DNA from: JANQIO01 sp043513815
Lineage (GTDB): Bacteria > Pseudomonadota > Gammaproteobacteria > Pseudomonadales > Halieaceae
Length of the DNA stretch: 64,000 nt
NCBI GenBank assembly: GCA_043513815.1
Contig: CP121313.1
Coordinates: forward strand, 3,038,001 to 3,102,000
Direction of reading: 5' to 3'
Shown here: one piece after another, positions 55,755-64,000 of the stretch
Layout: every line of letters begins with the position of its first letter
Position numbering within the stretch: position 1 is the stretch's first letter
Notes under the pieces: model-generated
What the model saw: only the letters and a program-made list of their open reading frames with translations
Databases searched by the model: none
Told to the model about the DNA's origin: nothing
Program-made: the position numbers and the translations under genes

Positions 55755-56843
55755 ATGGCCCATTACGATCTCATCGTACTGGGCACCGGCGGCATCGGCA
55801 GCGCCGCCCTCTTCCACGCCGCGAGTCGCGGCCTGAAATGCCTGGGCCTGGATCGTTTTCCGCCGGCCCACGATCGCGGCAGCTCCCACGGTGAATCACG
55901 ACTGATTCGCCTGTCCTACTTCGAACACCCGGACTACGTACCGCTGCTGCGGCGCAGCTACCAACTCTGGGACGAGCTGGACCCGAACCTGCTGACCCGC
56001 AGCGGCATTCTCTACGCTGGCCCCGGGGACGGCGCTACCATCAGCGGCGTACGGGCCTCAGCTGCACAACACCAGCTGGCGATAGAGATCGTCGAGCCGC
56101 AGGACTTCCCGCAATACACGATACCCGAGGGCGCCATGGCGGTGTTTGAGCCCGACGCCGGCTGGCTGCCAGTAGAAGCCTGCGTGCAGGCCCACCTGAC
56201 GGGCGCCATGGAACGCGGTGCCGGCCACCGATGGGGTGAGAGCATCAGTCAGTGGCGACAGCACGGGGAAGGGTTTGAGGTCATCACCGACACCGGCGCC
56301 TACAGCAGCGATACCCTGGTCATCAGCGGCGGCGCCTGGAGTGGAGAGCTGCTGGCAGCGCTTGAGTTGCCCCTGACCATCAGGCGCAAGCACCTGCACT
56401 GGTTTCAGTGCGAGGATGCGCGCTACCGCACTGGCTTTTTCATTGAACTTCCCCATGGCCAGTTCTATGGCTTTCCCGCCGCCGATGGTCGCCTCAAGCT
56501 AGCCGAGCACAGCGGCGGCGAGCCCATCGAGGACCCGCTTTCCGCTTCCCGGCAGCCGCACCCTGAGGACAATGCTCGTATCGACGCCTTTGTCGCCGAA
56601 CACTTGCCCGGCGTCAGTGCCACTCGACTGGAGCATGCCAGCTGTTTCTACACCATGACGCCGGACGCCGACTTCATCGTGGACCGCCACCCGGACCGCC
56701 CGGGAGTCGCCTTCGCGGCGGGGCTGTCAGGTCACGGATTCAAGATGGCGCCTGCACTGGGGGAACTGTTGGTGGACCTGGCCACGGGTGCTACCCCAGG
56801 TTCAGATGCGGGATTCCTGTCCCTGCAACGGCTTGCCACCTGA
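55755..56843 (+). CDS. solA: FAD-dependent N-methyl-L-tryptophan oxidase-like (MSOX/MTOX family)
   Basis: A 362-residue flavoprotein. The Rossmann FAD motif LIVLGTGGIGSAALFHAASRG is followed by HGESRLIRLSYFEHPDYVPLL and GGAWSGELLA. CFYTMTPDADFIVDRHP contains the Cys that carries covalent FAD, and GLSGHGFKMAPALGELL closes the fold. The family oxidises N-methylated amino acids to formaldehyde, H2O2 and the free amino acid. It starts 8 bp after the frameshifted GT8-like gene. Its link to glycan synthesis is unclear; the true substrate may differ from N-methyltryptophan. Confidence 0.83.
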   Translation: MAHYDLIVLGTGGIGSAALFHAASRGLKCLGLDRFPPAHDRGSSHGESRLIRLSYFEHPDYVPLLRRSYQLWDELDPNLLTRSGILYAGPGDGATISGVRASAAQHQLAIEIVEPQDFPQYTIPEGAMAVFEPDAGWLPVEACVQAHLTGAMERGAGHRWGESISQWRQHGEGFEVITDTGAYSSDTLVISGGAWSGELLAALELPLTIRRKHLHWFQCEDARYRTGFFIELPHGQFYGFPAADGRLKLAEHSGGEPIEDPLSASRQPHPEDNARIDAFVAEHLPGVSATRLEHASCFYTMTPDADFIVDRHPDRPGVAFAAGLSGHGFKMAPALGELLVDLATGATPGSDAGFLSLQRLAT

Positions 56844-56863
56844 TGGGCCGGCGATGAGTCTAC

Positions 56864-57214
56864 ATGTCTGAGCTGGACCTTGAACATTTCCGTACCAGGC
56901 TGCACGAGCTGCGGGCAGAGCTGGCGGCGGTGGCAGATGAGTCCAGCGATGCCGCTTCCACCGTGGAACTGGACCAGTCCCGGGTGGGAAGACTGTCGCG
57001 CATGGATGCCATGCAGGCGCAGAGCATGGCCCAGGAGACTGCACGCCGGCGGCAGGCACGGCTGCTGCGGATCGAGGGGGCGCTGCGGAGACTGGACAGT
57101 GGAGACTTTGGCCTGTGTTTCGCCTGCGGCGACGACATCGGCAAGGCGCGTCTGGACTTCGACCCTACGGTGACCCGCTGCGTCGCCTGCAAAGATGCAG
57201 GCCCGGCGAACTAA
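56864..57214 (+). CDS. TraR/DksA family C4 zinc-finger protein
   Basis: A 116-residue protein. An N-terminal coiled coil (about 1-75, DLEHFRTRLHELRAELAAV, then QSMAQETARRRQARLL) is followed by a four-Cys zinc finger, CFACGDDIGKARLDF and CVACKD. It lacks the DxxDxA tip of true DksA, having SRVGRLSRMDA instead, so binding in the RNA polymerase secondary channel is possible but not certain. The stop overlaps that of the convergent lipoprotein gene. Confidence 0.85.
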   Translation: MSELDLEHFRTRLHELRAELAAVADESSDAASTVELDQSRVGRLSRMDAMQAQSMAQETARRRQARLLRIEGALRRLDSGDFGLCFACGDDIGKARLDFDPTVTRCVACKDAGPAN

Positions 57215-57441
57215 CCATCCTCATCCCCGTCGTCCTCGTCTGTATCCTCGTCTTCGTCGTCATCGGTCAGGGCACCGTGAACCCCTCCAGCCACTTCGAA
57301 GGGGACTTCTACAACCTCCACCACCACCGCCGTGGCGGCGCCGACGACCGCGCCGGTGACGACCATTGCCGTACAGGCCGACAGGCTGGCCAGCAGCATT
57401 AGCGCCGCGGCGACGCGGATGACTGTTCGCAACATTCCCAT
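57211..57441 (-). CDS. Small lipoprotein with acidic tail
   Basis: A 76-residue protein with a type II signal peptide ending LLASLSACT, a Val/Ala/Gly-rich middle (VTGAVVGAATAVVVEVVEVP) and an Asp/Glu-only tail (DDDEDEDTDEDDGDEDG). Similar short lipoproteins with acidic tails exist in gammaproteobacteria, without known function. Stop codons of this and the convergent TraR-like gene overlap. 127 bp separate it from the sulfotransferase gene downstream; nothing notable is seen there. Confidence 0.7.
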   Translation of the reverse strand: MGMLRTVIRVAAALMLLASLSACTAMVVTGAVVGAATAVVVEVVEVPFEVAGGVHGALTDDDEDEDTDEDDGDEDG

Positions 57442-57568
57442 GGTCTGGCTCCAGGCACCGCCGCTTTGTGCGGCTTGCCAGACACACTACGCGGCCGGGG
57501 AGTGAAAACAATGGTATTTGTACCGGATCGCGGGATCGGTGGTATGGCGGCCAGGTCGCGGGGATACC

Positions 57569-58555
57569 TTAGCTGTCCCCGGATCGCGGATCGGATTGCG
57601 AATCGGATTGCTGGTCAGATTGATAGCCGAACATCGGGTGTAGTGACTCCGCCAGTTGGCGATCGATGGCTTCAACCTCGTCGTCATTGAAGTAGTCACG
57701 GTAACCGCCCACCTTGGCGCGCCGCACCTTGTAGCTGTTGGGGTTGTCCTTGTCGCGCGGCATCATCCGGCCTCCCGCCAGCCGGAATTGCTGTTTGCTT
57801 TCCATCTGCTTCATGTTCTCGTAGGACGAGTACTCAACTGCGGCATCGACATGGGCGTCGGTGGCGTCGACCTGCATGAAGTCCAGCATCTCGCGCAGCC
57901 TGCGATGGGGTTCGCTACGCAGATCCTCATAGCGCAGCAGGAAGAAGTCACCGACCTTGTCTGCCTCGGCGGCCCACAGGTTGAGGTAGTCGCACACGGC
58001 CTTCATGCTGCCGCCGTTGTCGCCGGTGACAAAGTCGAACAGGCTGATATCGGACCCGCGCGGTGGGTAATTGTTGATGGCGACCTTGGAGGGCTTGATG
58101 CGGAATTTCCACTGAAAGAACTGCGACACCGCAACATCCCGCGGATCTCGCGCCAGCAGCACCACGCGCTTGTCATAGAAAGGCTGCTTGGTCGCAAAGT
58201 CGCCGGTGAAATCCTTGATGTAATTGTCGTGGGTGAAAAACACCTTGGGAACAGCACTGTCCAGGTTGTGGAAATTATCGAAGCCGAGGATGGCATTGTC
58301 CGGCAGTCCGTACATGACGCGGAACAGGTGCGAGACCATAACGCGCAGCCAGGTCCTGCCACTCTTGCCAAAGCTGACCACCACGATATCCGCCCGGCGC
58401 AGCTTGTCATACTGCTCGATACCTCGAAGCTTGCGCTCTGCCTCGAGAATCTCCGCTTCCGAATGACCACGCATACGCCAGTGCAGCGCGCGCCGCGACA
58501 GCTTCTTTTTTGCCGTTTGCAGGGCCTGCCGCAGGTTCTGGATCGCCAGCCTCAT
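57569..58555 (-). CDS. Sulfotransferase, copy 2
   Basis: A 328-residue paralog of copy 1: VVSFGKSGRTWLRVMVSH (PAPS 5' loop), LARDPRDVAVSQFFQWKFRI (3'-phosphate motif) and RRAKVGGYRDYFND. The C-terminus ends in a Gln/Ser/Asp run. ATG 58555 overlaps the stop of copy 3 (ATGA), so the two are co-translated. It closes a two-gene minus-strand unit. Confidence 0.88.
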   Translation of the reverse strand: MRLAIQNLRQALQTAKKKLSRRALHWRMRGHSEAEILEAERKLRGIEQYDKLRRADIVVVSFGKSGRTWLRVMVSHLFRVMYGLPDNAILGFDNFHNLDSAVPKVFFTHDNYIKDFTGDFATKQPFYDKRVVLLARDPRDVAVSQFFQWKFRIKPSKVAINNYPPRGSDISLFDFVTGDNGGSMKAVCDYLNLWAAEADKVGDFFLLRYEDLRSEPHRRLREMLDFMQVDATDAHVDAAVEYSSYENMKQMESKQQFRLAGGRMMPRDKDNPNSYKVRRAKVGGYRDYFNDDEVEAIDRQLAESLHPMFGYQSDQQSDSQSDPRSGDS

Positions 58556-59478
58556 GCGCCTGACTCCGGCTCCGACTGCGCCCCGTAACCAAACTGCGGG
58601 TCCAGCTGCGCCACCATGGCGTCAAGCTGCGCGCACTGCTCATCGGTAAAGTAGTCGCGGTAGCCGCCGACCTTGGCCTTGCGCACCTTGAAGGACTGCG
58701 GGTTGTGCTTGTCGCCCGGTTTGACCCTGGCACCCGAGCCCTTGAAGTGGCGTTCCTGTTCCATCTTCTTCATGTTCTCATAGGCGGCGAAGTCTACCGC
58801 CTCGGAGATCTGCTCATCGCTGATGTCGGTGCCGGTGAAGTCAAAAATTTTGCGCAGCACGGTGGCCGGGTCAGCGCGCATATCCTCGTAGCGAATTACC
58901 AGCACTTCCCTGAGCTCAGGGATCGCCCGCGCCCAACCGTTGAAGTAGTCGACAATGCGCGGCACGCCAGCTTCCTCATCCTGCACGAAGTCCCAGGCAT
59001 CGATATCCGCGCCGTGGGCCGGGTAGTCGTTGATGAACTTCTTGTTCGGGCGCATGCGGAACTTCCACTGGAAGAACTGCGATACCGCCACGTCACGGGG
59101 GTCACGCACCAGCAACACAATGCGCTTGCCGAGAAAGTGGGCCTTGGACTCCCAGTTCCCGGTGTAGTTACGCAGGTAGTTGTTGTGGGTGAAAAAAACC
59201 GCCGGCAGCGAGGCGTCACTGTCGCGAAAGTTATCAAAATCCAGCAATTCGTCGGAGGCCAGCCCGCCCTTGAGCTGGTAGGCACGCGACAGCATCACGC
59301 GCAGCCAGGTGCGCCCCGACTTGCCCCAGCTCATCAGCACCCAGTCGGCGCGTTCGAGCCTTTTGAACTCTTCGCGCCCTCGCAGCCAGCGCTCCAGGCG
59401 CTTGCGACGCTGAGCCGGCAGCCAGAAGCACAGGAACATGATGAGGATGCGCGCAGCGGCGCGGGCTTTATCGCCCAT
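58552..59478 (-). CDS. Sulfotransferase, copy 3
   Basis: About 308 residues: LMSWGKSGRTWLRVMLSR, VRDPRDVAVSQFFQWKFRM and RKAKVGGYRDYFTDEQ. It is closest in layout to copy 1, sharing RLERWLRGREEF. I start at ATG 59478 because the N-terminus then matches copy 1; an ATG at 59514 is upstream. Divergent from the second oxygenase gene. Confidence 0.87.
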   Translation of the reverse strand: MGDKARAAARILIMFLCFWLPAQRRKRLERWLRGREEFKRLERADWVLMSWGKSGRTWLRVMLSRAYQLKGGLASDELLDFDNFRDSDASLPAVFFTHNNYLRNYTGNWESKAHFLGKRIVLLVRDPRDVAVSQFFQWKFRMRPNKKFINDYPAHGADIDAWDFVQDEEAGVPRIVDYFNGWARAIPELREVLVIRYEDMRADPATVLRKIFDFTGTDISDEQISEAVDFAAYENMKKMEQERHFKGSGARVKPGDKHNPQSFKVRKAKVGGYRDYFTDEQCAQLDAMVAQLDPQFGYGAQSEPESGA

Positions 59479-59559
59479 GGGCGGGAAATTCTCCGGCGTG
59501 AAAAGGCGGCGCATGATACAGGAATTCTTGATATGCCGCACTATTACCGGGCCTGCGGC

Positions 59560-59589
59560 TTGCCGCATTTTCCCGCCAGGCCGTACAAT
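59560..59589 (+). promoter_or_regulatory. Promoter of the second oxygenase gene, possibly leaderless
   Basis: TTGCCG (59560-59565), an 18-bp spacer and TACAAT (59584-59589) form a sigma-70 promoter. Transcription would begin about 7 bp after the -10 box, which is the ATG at 59596 itself, so the mRNA may have no leader. Confidence 0.5.
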
Positions 59590-59595
59590 CCGCGC

Positions 59596-60222
59596 ATGTC
59601 TCTGATCAATCTAGAAGCCGTGCGCACGGCAGCGCTTTCCAGCGATCCCTTCGACTTCATGGTGGTGCCGGATTTCCTGTCGGCAGAAGCACTGGCAAAG
59701 GTCAACGCGGATTACCCGGCGATCGATACGGCGGCCAACCATGCGCTGGAGAATCTCAGTTTTGGCCCCGCCTTCGGGGATCTGATGGATGAAATCCAGG
59801 GGCAGGCCCTGGCCGAGGTGCTGGGCGCGAGGTTTGACATGGACCTGGCGAGCCTGCCCACCACCGTTACCGTGCGCAAGTTCTGCGAACGCACTGACGG
59901 CAACATCCATACCGACCACAAGAGCAAGGTGATCACGGTACTGGTGTATTTCAACCAGGGCTGGGATAGCGAAGACGGCCAGCTGCGCATGCTGCGATCA
60001 AAATCTGATATCGAGGACTACGCCGCGCAGGTCACCCCGCTCGGTGGCACGCTGCTGGCATTCCGCCGCACCGATCACTCCTGGCACGGCCACACCCGCT
60101 ACGTGGGGGAACGACGCATGGTGCAACTGAATTACCTGGACCAGAGCCCGCTGGCAGTGGCCGCCCAGCGCATCAGCCGCTTCGGCACCCACTTCATGAA
60201 GAACGTGCTGGGCATGCGCTAG
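59596..60222 (+). CDS. 2-oxoglutarate/Fe(II) oxygenase family protein (2)
   Basis: About 208 residues. The iron site is given by the HxD in GNIHTDHKSKVITVLVYFNQGW and the distal His in FRRTDHSWHGHTRY, with a downstream Arg (VGERRMVQLNY) for 2-oxoglutarate. QLRMLRS and PLGGTLLAF are typical of prolyl-4-hydroxylase-like members in surface polysaccharide loci. Substrate unknown. It sits alone on the plus strand between sulfotransferase and ELM1-family genes. Confidence 0.8.
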   Translation: MSLINLEAVRTAALSSDPFDFMVVPDFLSAEALAKVNADYPAIDTAANHALENLSFGPAFGDLMDEIQGQALAEVLGARFDMDLASLPTTVTVRKFCERTDGNIHTDHKSKVITVLVYFNQGWDSEDGQLRMLRSKSDIEDYAAQVTPLGGTLLAFRRTDHSWHGHTRYVGERRMVQLNYLDQSPLAVAAQRISRFGTHFMKNVLGMR

Positions 60223-60232
60223 CGCGCCCACG

Positions 60233-61339
60233 CTACTCCTGCGGCGGAAACAGCGCCTCGATACGCTTTACTACCACACCGACATCATCGGGCAGCGGCG
60301 CTGCGTCCTTGCGAAAAGACTGACCGGCCCACACCGCGTAGCCACTTTCGACCAGCAAACGATGAAAGGCGCGAAAATCCCGGGTCGCGCTCAGCACCTT
60401 GAAGTAATCGATGTAATACACGCCCCGTGCCAGCACATGACGCCAGCGGTCCGCCGCCGATTCCAGGCGGGGATTGAACAGCCAGTGAGCCAGCGAGCGG
60501 CGCAGCTGGTCGACCTTGCCGAGCCAGCCCCCCGGCAGCGGGAAGATTGCCAGCGGCTTGTGCAGGTAAATCACCTCCACCATCATCGAGACACTGTCAC
60601 CGGTGACAATGAAACCGTCAGCGGCGCCGAGCAGTGCGCGGTAAGGGTTCTCGCTGGCATCTGCAGACCATTCGAAGTAAACCGCCTCCGCTGGCAGCTC
60701 CTTGCGCAGGACCTCCAGCACCTCCGGCGTGGTGCGCCGACTGGTGGTGATGTAGGGAGTGCCACCCAACTCCTCCACCACCCAGCGAGCGGTCTCTACC
60801 AGCTCACGGGCCACCTTGCGGTTCATGATAAAGGGATTGGTCTCACCCCCGATCAGCATGGCGATCAGTGGTCGCCGATAGCCGTCAAAGCGCTCTCGCC
60901 AGGCTTCGGCTTCGCTGGCAACATCTTCCGCGGCAATGCGCATCAGCGGCAGGGTTGTGGGCTGGAAATTGTGTAGCGGTGGCATCTGGTTCTCGGCACT
61001 GGCCACCACCAGCGAAAAATCCAGCATGTGACCCGAAGGCTTGCCCACCAGCACGATCTTTGTCCGATTGCCGGACTGCTGGCGAATCCACAGCGCTACC
61101 ATCGAGGGACGGCGTCCCACGGTAATTATGAGATCTGGCCAGGGCGCCTCAAGCGCGTCGGACCGGCTCAGGTCGAGGTGATCCCGGGAGGGCCGATAGC
61201 GGGGCTTGCCCAACACCCACTGCGGCTGCATGTGCACATACTTGTGCTCAACCGGCCAACCCAGGGCATCGACAATGGTGTCTACCTGCCCGTTGTCGCC
61301 CCGCTTGTCACTGAGGATGACCCAGGTGCGCAGCGCCAC
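60233..61339 (-). CDS. ELM1-family (DUF1022) putative GT-B glycosyltransferase, copy 2
   Basis: About 368 residues: WVILSDKRGDNGQVDTIVDAL, LIITVGRRPSMVALWIRQQSG, IAMLIGGETNPF and DGFIVTGDSVSMMVEVIYL. It matches copy 1 motif by motif, with a longer C-terminus (HVLARGVYYIDYFK). I place the start at GTG 61339, with GAGGG upstream and 1 bp after the sulfotransferase stop; a longer frame would overlap that gene. Same unit as sulfotransferase 4. Confidence 0.8.
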   Translation of the reverse strand: MALRTWVILSDKRGDNGQVDTIVDALGWPVEHKYVHMQPQWVLGKPRYRPSRDHLDLSRSDALEAPWPDLIITVGRRPSMVALWIRQQSGNRTKIVLVGKPSGHMLDFSLVVASAENQMPPLHNFQPTTLPLMRIAAEDVASEAEAWRERFDGYRRPLIAMLIGGETNPFIMNRKVARELVETARWVVEELGGTPYITTSRRTTPEVLEVLRKELPAEAVYFEWSADASENPYRALLGAADGFIVTGDSVSMMVEVIYLHKPLAIFPLPGGWLGKVDQLRRSLAHWLFNPRLESAADRWRHVLARGVYYIDYFKVLSATRDFRAFHRLLVESGYAVWAGQSFRKDAAPLPDDVGVVVKRIEALFPPQE

Positions 61340-61340
61340 T

Positions 61341-62273
61341 TCAGCCCTCGCGGCAGTAGCCGAGCTGGGGTGAGATGTTGTCACGAACCAGCGCCTCCAG
61401 CTCGGCCACCTGTGCCGGCTCGAAGTCATCCCGATAGCCGCCCACCTTGCCGCGCCGCACCTTGTAGGTGCTGGGATCGTTCTTGTTGACCAGCTTCATA
61501 CCACCCTGGGTGAAGGTGCCGCTGGTTTCCAGCTTCTGCAAGTTGTCAAAAGAGCCCCATTCAACCGCTGCGCGCACCTCCTCCTCGGAGAACGCCTCGC
61601 CCATGTGCTGGACAATACTGTGCAGGGTCGGCACCGGGTCAGCCCGCAGGTCCTCGTAGCGAACCATCAGGCCCCGGGGCAAGTGCTTGATCGCCTCCGC
61701 CCAGCGGTTCTGGTAATCGATCAGGAACGGCAGGCCGATATCGGAGTGACGCACGAAGTCCCACATTTCTACCGTATTGCGATCGATGGGATGCTCGATA
61801 GAGTGGTTGATCAATTCCTGCTTGGCGCGGGACTGCCGCTTGGTGAACTGGTGGTACCAGGACACCGCGATATCAATCGGGTTGCGGGCCAGGAACAGCA
61901 CCGGCTTCTCGCGCAGGGGATTGTCCGGCGCACCGGGCGCCAGCAGCTTGCCCACCTCACCCTCGTAGCTGTAGACACCATTGGTGGCCGCCAGCCGGGG
62001 AATCTGCGGAATCTTGCGGGCAAATTCGTCGGTGTTGATCAGTTTTGATTCGGGCAAATCGTAGCGCAGCTGGTAGAGCCGGGAAATCATCACCTTGAGC
62101 CAGGTGTTACCGCTCTTGGGGTGGCCAATGATCAGGAACTGGGCGGCATGCGCCTTGGCGAGCTCCAGGTTGGCCAGGTGCTTGCGTCGCAGGGCCACAC
62201 GGGTCTTGGCGGGCAGGGGCTGCGTCGGAATGAGAATCAGCGCCTTCTTGACGCCGTCGCTCAACTTGAACAT
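61341..62273 (-). CDS. Sulfotransferase, copy 4 (divergent)
   Basis: About 310 residues. The PAPS loops are IIGHPKSGNTWLKVMIS and FLARNPIDIAVSWYHQ, and the C-terminal motif RRGKVGGYRDDF. The middle differs strongly from copies 1-3 (no QFFQWKF), so it probably uses another acceptor. Start ATG 62273 (MFKLSDGVKKAL). Divergent from lptF. Confidence 0.85.
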   Translation of the reverse strand: MFKLSDGVKKALILIPTQPLPAKTRVALRRKHLANLELAKAHAAQFLIIGHPKSGNTWLKVMISRLYQLRYDLPESKLINTDEFARKIPQIPRLAATNGVYSYEGEVGKLLAPGAPDNPLREKPVLFLARNPIDIAVSWYHQFTKRQSRAKQELINHSIEHPIDRNTVEMWDFVRHSDIGLPFLIDYQNRWAEAIKHLPRGLMVRYEDLRADPVPTLHSIVQHMGEAFSEEEVRAAVEWGSFDNLQKLETSGTFTQGGMKLVNKNDPSTYKVRRGKVGGYRDDFEPAQVAELEALVRDNISPQLGYCREG

Positions 62274-62465
62274 CTCTATTGTCTCGTGGAATTGGGCGGG
62301 GGGCCCCGCCTCGAAAAGCGCGCAATTATGCGCCAAGCGGCTGAAAATGGCCAGTTGCGCCGGCCTTCGGACCCTGGGGAACCAGACACCGATCGCCTGG
62401 GTCCTACAGGCTTGCGTTACAATGCCTTGCAACAGTACCACCGCGGACAGGGACCGCTCGCTCGC

Positions 62466-63554
62466 TTGATCGTCGATCGCTATATCAGCCTGGAAATACT
62501 CCGCCCCTTCGTATCAGGCCTTGGGCTGCTGGTGCTGGTGTTCATTGGCTACTCGGCTTCCGTGCAGCTGGGCCTGGCGGCCCAGGGCAAGCTGGACATG
62601 TTGACCGCCTTCAAACTGGTGGGGCTCAACACCCTGGTGACCCTGGAGGTGCTGCTCCCCTCGGCGTTTTTCTTCTCCGTGCTGGCCGCCATTGGCCGCA
62701 TGTATCGAGACGCGGAGATGAATGCCCTGTATGCCGCAGGCCTCAGCCGGGCTCGCATTCTCGAGGCCGTCTTCAAACTGGCGGTAGTGGTAGCCATCGT
62801 CACCGGCATTATCTCCGTTCTCGGCCGCCCCTGGGCCTACCGGGAGAGCTATCGCCTGGAGGCGCAGGCCGCCGCCCGTTTTGACCTCAAGAAAATGGCG
62901 GCCGGCGAGTTCGTCACCATGCAGGGCAGTGACTACACCTTCATTGCCGAAGGTCTGGACCTGGAGCGCGGCCTGCACAAGGGCGTATTCATGCAAAAAC
63001 ACTATGTCGGTCAGGGTCGGGAAGAAATCATCGTTGCCGAATCCGCCGCGCTGCCCACCCTGAACCCTGGCCAGGCATTGACCGCCGAATTTCACAACGG
63101 CTACAACTACCTGCTCGACAAGCGCAAGCGCCAGGACGTGACGCTTAAGTTCCAGCGCATGGAGGTCAGGCTAGCCAACGAAGAGGCCAGGGAGCAATAT
63201 CGACGCAAGGCGGAAACCACGCTCAATCTGTCGCGCTCGAACGAGCCCAAGGATATTGCCGAGTACCAGTGGCGCATCACCACGCCGCTGGCCACCCTGC
63301 TGCTGGCACTGATCGCGGTACCACTGGGCCGGACGGCGCCGCGGGAATCACGGCTTCGCAGTTTTTTCCTGGCGCTGGGAATCTACATCGGGCTACTGAG
63401 CCTGACTGCGGTCATGCGTACCGGTATTGAGCAGGAAACGGTGCCACGCTTCCCGGGACTGTGGGCCGCACACGCGGTGGTGGCCGTCATCCTGGTGCTG
63501 CTGGTCAACCCGCCGCGACTGCGGCGCCGTCCCCGCTCAGGCACCTCCGCGTGA
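62466..63554 (+). CDS. lptF: LPS export ABC transporter permease LptF
   Basis: About 362 residues. It begins at TTG 62466 (LIVDRYISLEILRPF). Six membrane helices frame a periplasmic beta-jellyroll domain, as expected for the LptB2FG complex that pulls LPS from the inner membrane. Recognisable parts are LLPSAFFFSVLAAIGRMYRDAEMNAL (coupling helix region) and LLALIAVPLGRTAPRESR. Length is normal for LptF and no upstream ATG fits. A TACAAT (62418-62423) may be the -10 box. GTGA overlap with lptG. Confidence 0.93.
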   Translation: MIVDRYISLEILRPFVSGLGLLVLVFIGYSASVQLGLAAQGKLDMLTAFKLVGLNTLVTLEVLLPSAFFFSVLAAIGRMYRDAEMNALYAAGLSRARILEAVFKLAVVVAIVTGIISVLGRPWAYRESYRLEAQAAARFDLKKMAAGEFVTMQGSDYTFIAEGLDLERGLHKGVFMQKHYVGQGREEIIVAESAALPTLNPGQALTAEFHNGYNYLLDKRKRQDVTLKFQRMEVRLANEEAREQYRRKAETTLNLSRSNEPKDIAEYQWRITTPLATLLLALIAVPLGRTAPRESRLRSFFLALGIYIGLLSLTAVMRTGIEQETVPRFPGLWAAHAVVAVILVLLVNPPRLRRRPRSGTSA

Positions 63555-64000
63555 TCCTGCGCCGCTACATTGCCAGCCATCTGGTGCGCGGCTGGATGAT
63601 GGTGCTGCTAGTGGTGGGCGCCGTGTTCGGATTGATTGCCTTTATCACCGAACTGGAGCGCACCCGCTTTGACTACGATGCGCTGGCGGTAGCCCGCTAC
63701 ACCCTCTACACCCTGCCGCAGCAACTGGTGGGCCTGGCACCGGTCATTGCCCTGCTGGGCAGCATCATGGCGCTGGCCAACCTCGCGCGCTACAACGAAC
63801 TCACCGTGATCAGCTGCGCCGGCGTCTCCCGACGGTCGCTATTGACGGCCATCGCGCTGCCGACGCTGATACTCATGGGCCTGCTGTGGGCCAGCCTTGA
63901 ATTTGCCACCCCGCGCCTGCACCAGCATGCGGAGCAGCAGCGACACTACCTGCGCTATCGCGGTGATGTGCGCATCCCCGACGGCGGGGTATGGTCACGC
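63551..64000 (+). CDS. lptG: LPS export ABC transporter permease LptG (N-terminal part)
   Basis: GTG 63551 opens a frame MILRRYIASHLVRGWMMVLL that runs off the window after 150 residues. It has the first two membrane helices and LPQQLVGLAPVIALLGSIMALANLARYNELTVI, the coupling-helix signature of LptG, then the start of the periplasmic domain (EFATPRLHQHAEQQRHYL). It overlaps lptF by 4 nt, the standard pair. Confidence 0.93.
   Translation, partial: MILRRYIASHLVRGWMMVLLVVGAVFGLIAFITELERTRFDYDALAVARYTLYTLPQQLVGLAPVIALLGSIMALANLARYNELTVISCAGVSRRSLLTAIALPTLILMGLLWASLEFATPRLHQHAEQQRHYLRYRGDVRIPDGGVWSR

Overview
The window looks like a chromosomal segment of a GC-rich gammaproteobacterium. Two blocks keep the gene order known from Pseudomonas: mutT-argJ-secA-ftsZ...mraZ, and rnpB-rsmI-lpoA-yraN-diaA-BON-sspBA-cytochrome bc1-rpsI-rplM. 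Together with the pilABCD-coaE locus and the DNPR-type MurE, this suggests a marine relative of the Pseudomonadales/Cellvibrionales (a Halieaceae-like organism). That placement is inference. No tRNA gene, CRISPR array or insertion sequence was seen.

Region 1 (1-10.7 kb) is a type IV pilus locus. pilA is on the minus strand behind a good sigma-54 promoter with a cluster of TGTC-containing dyads. Behind pilA lie two paralogous GT-C/TPR membrane proteins and two DPM1-like GT2 glycosyltransferases in an overlapping string, which reads as a pilin-glycosylation cassette. pilB, pilC, pilD and coaE run the other way.

Region 2 (10.8-33.1 kb, minus strand) is the division and cell wall (dcw) cluster, from mraZ with four 10-bp MraZ boxes down to ftsZ, then an M23 peptidase, secA, argJ and mutT. 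Genes are packed with 1-14 nt overlaps. murE carries a one-base insertion. lpxC and dciA, normally between ftsZ and secA, are absent.

Region 3 (33.4-44.3 kb) holds a small DUF5062-like gene, a frameshifted hypothetical gene, six copies of a 61-bp repeat, and an RNase P RNA gene that seems to lose its 3' third exactly where the repeats begin. Then come rsmI, lpoA, yraN, diaA, a BON lipoprotein, sspB/sspA, a cytochrome b-c1 fusion with the Rieske protein, and rpsI-rplM.

Region 4 (44.4-62.3 kb) is an accessory surface-glycan island with repeated families. It has four sulfotransferases, three paralogous GT8-like proteins (one frameshifted), two ELM1-family putative glycosyltransferases, two 2OG-Fe(II) oxygenases, a Wzy/O-antigen-ligase-like protein, a GT2, a lipid kinase and a TAM41-like nucleotidyltransferase. 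A PPTase, an N-methyltryptophan-oxidase-like enzyme, a TraR/DksA protein and a small lipoprotein also lie here. The content suggests a sulfated envelope glycan or glycolipid. Region 5 (62.4-64 kb) is lptF and the start of lptG, the LPS exporter permeases.
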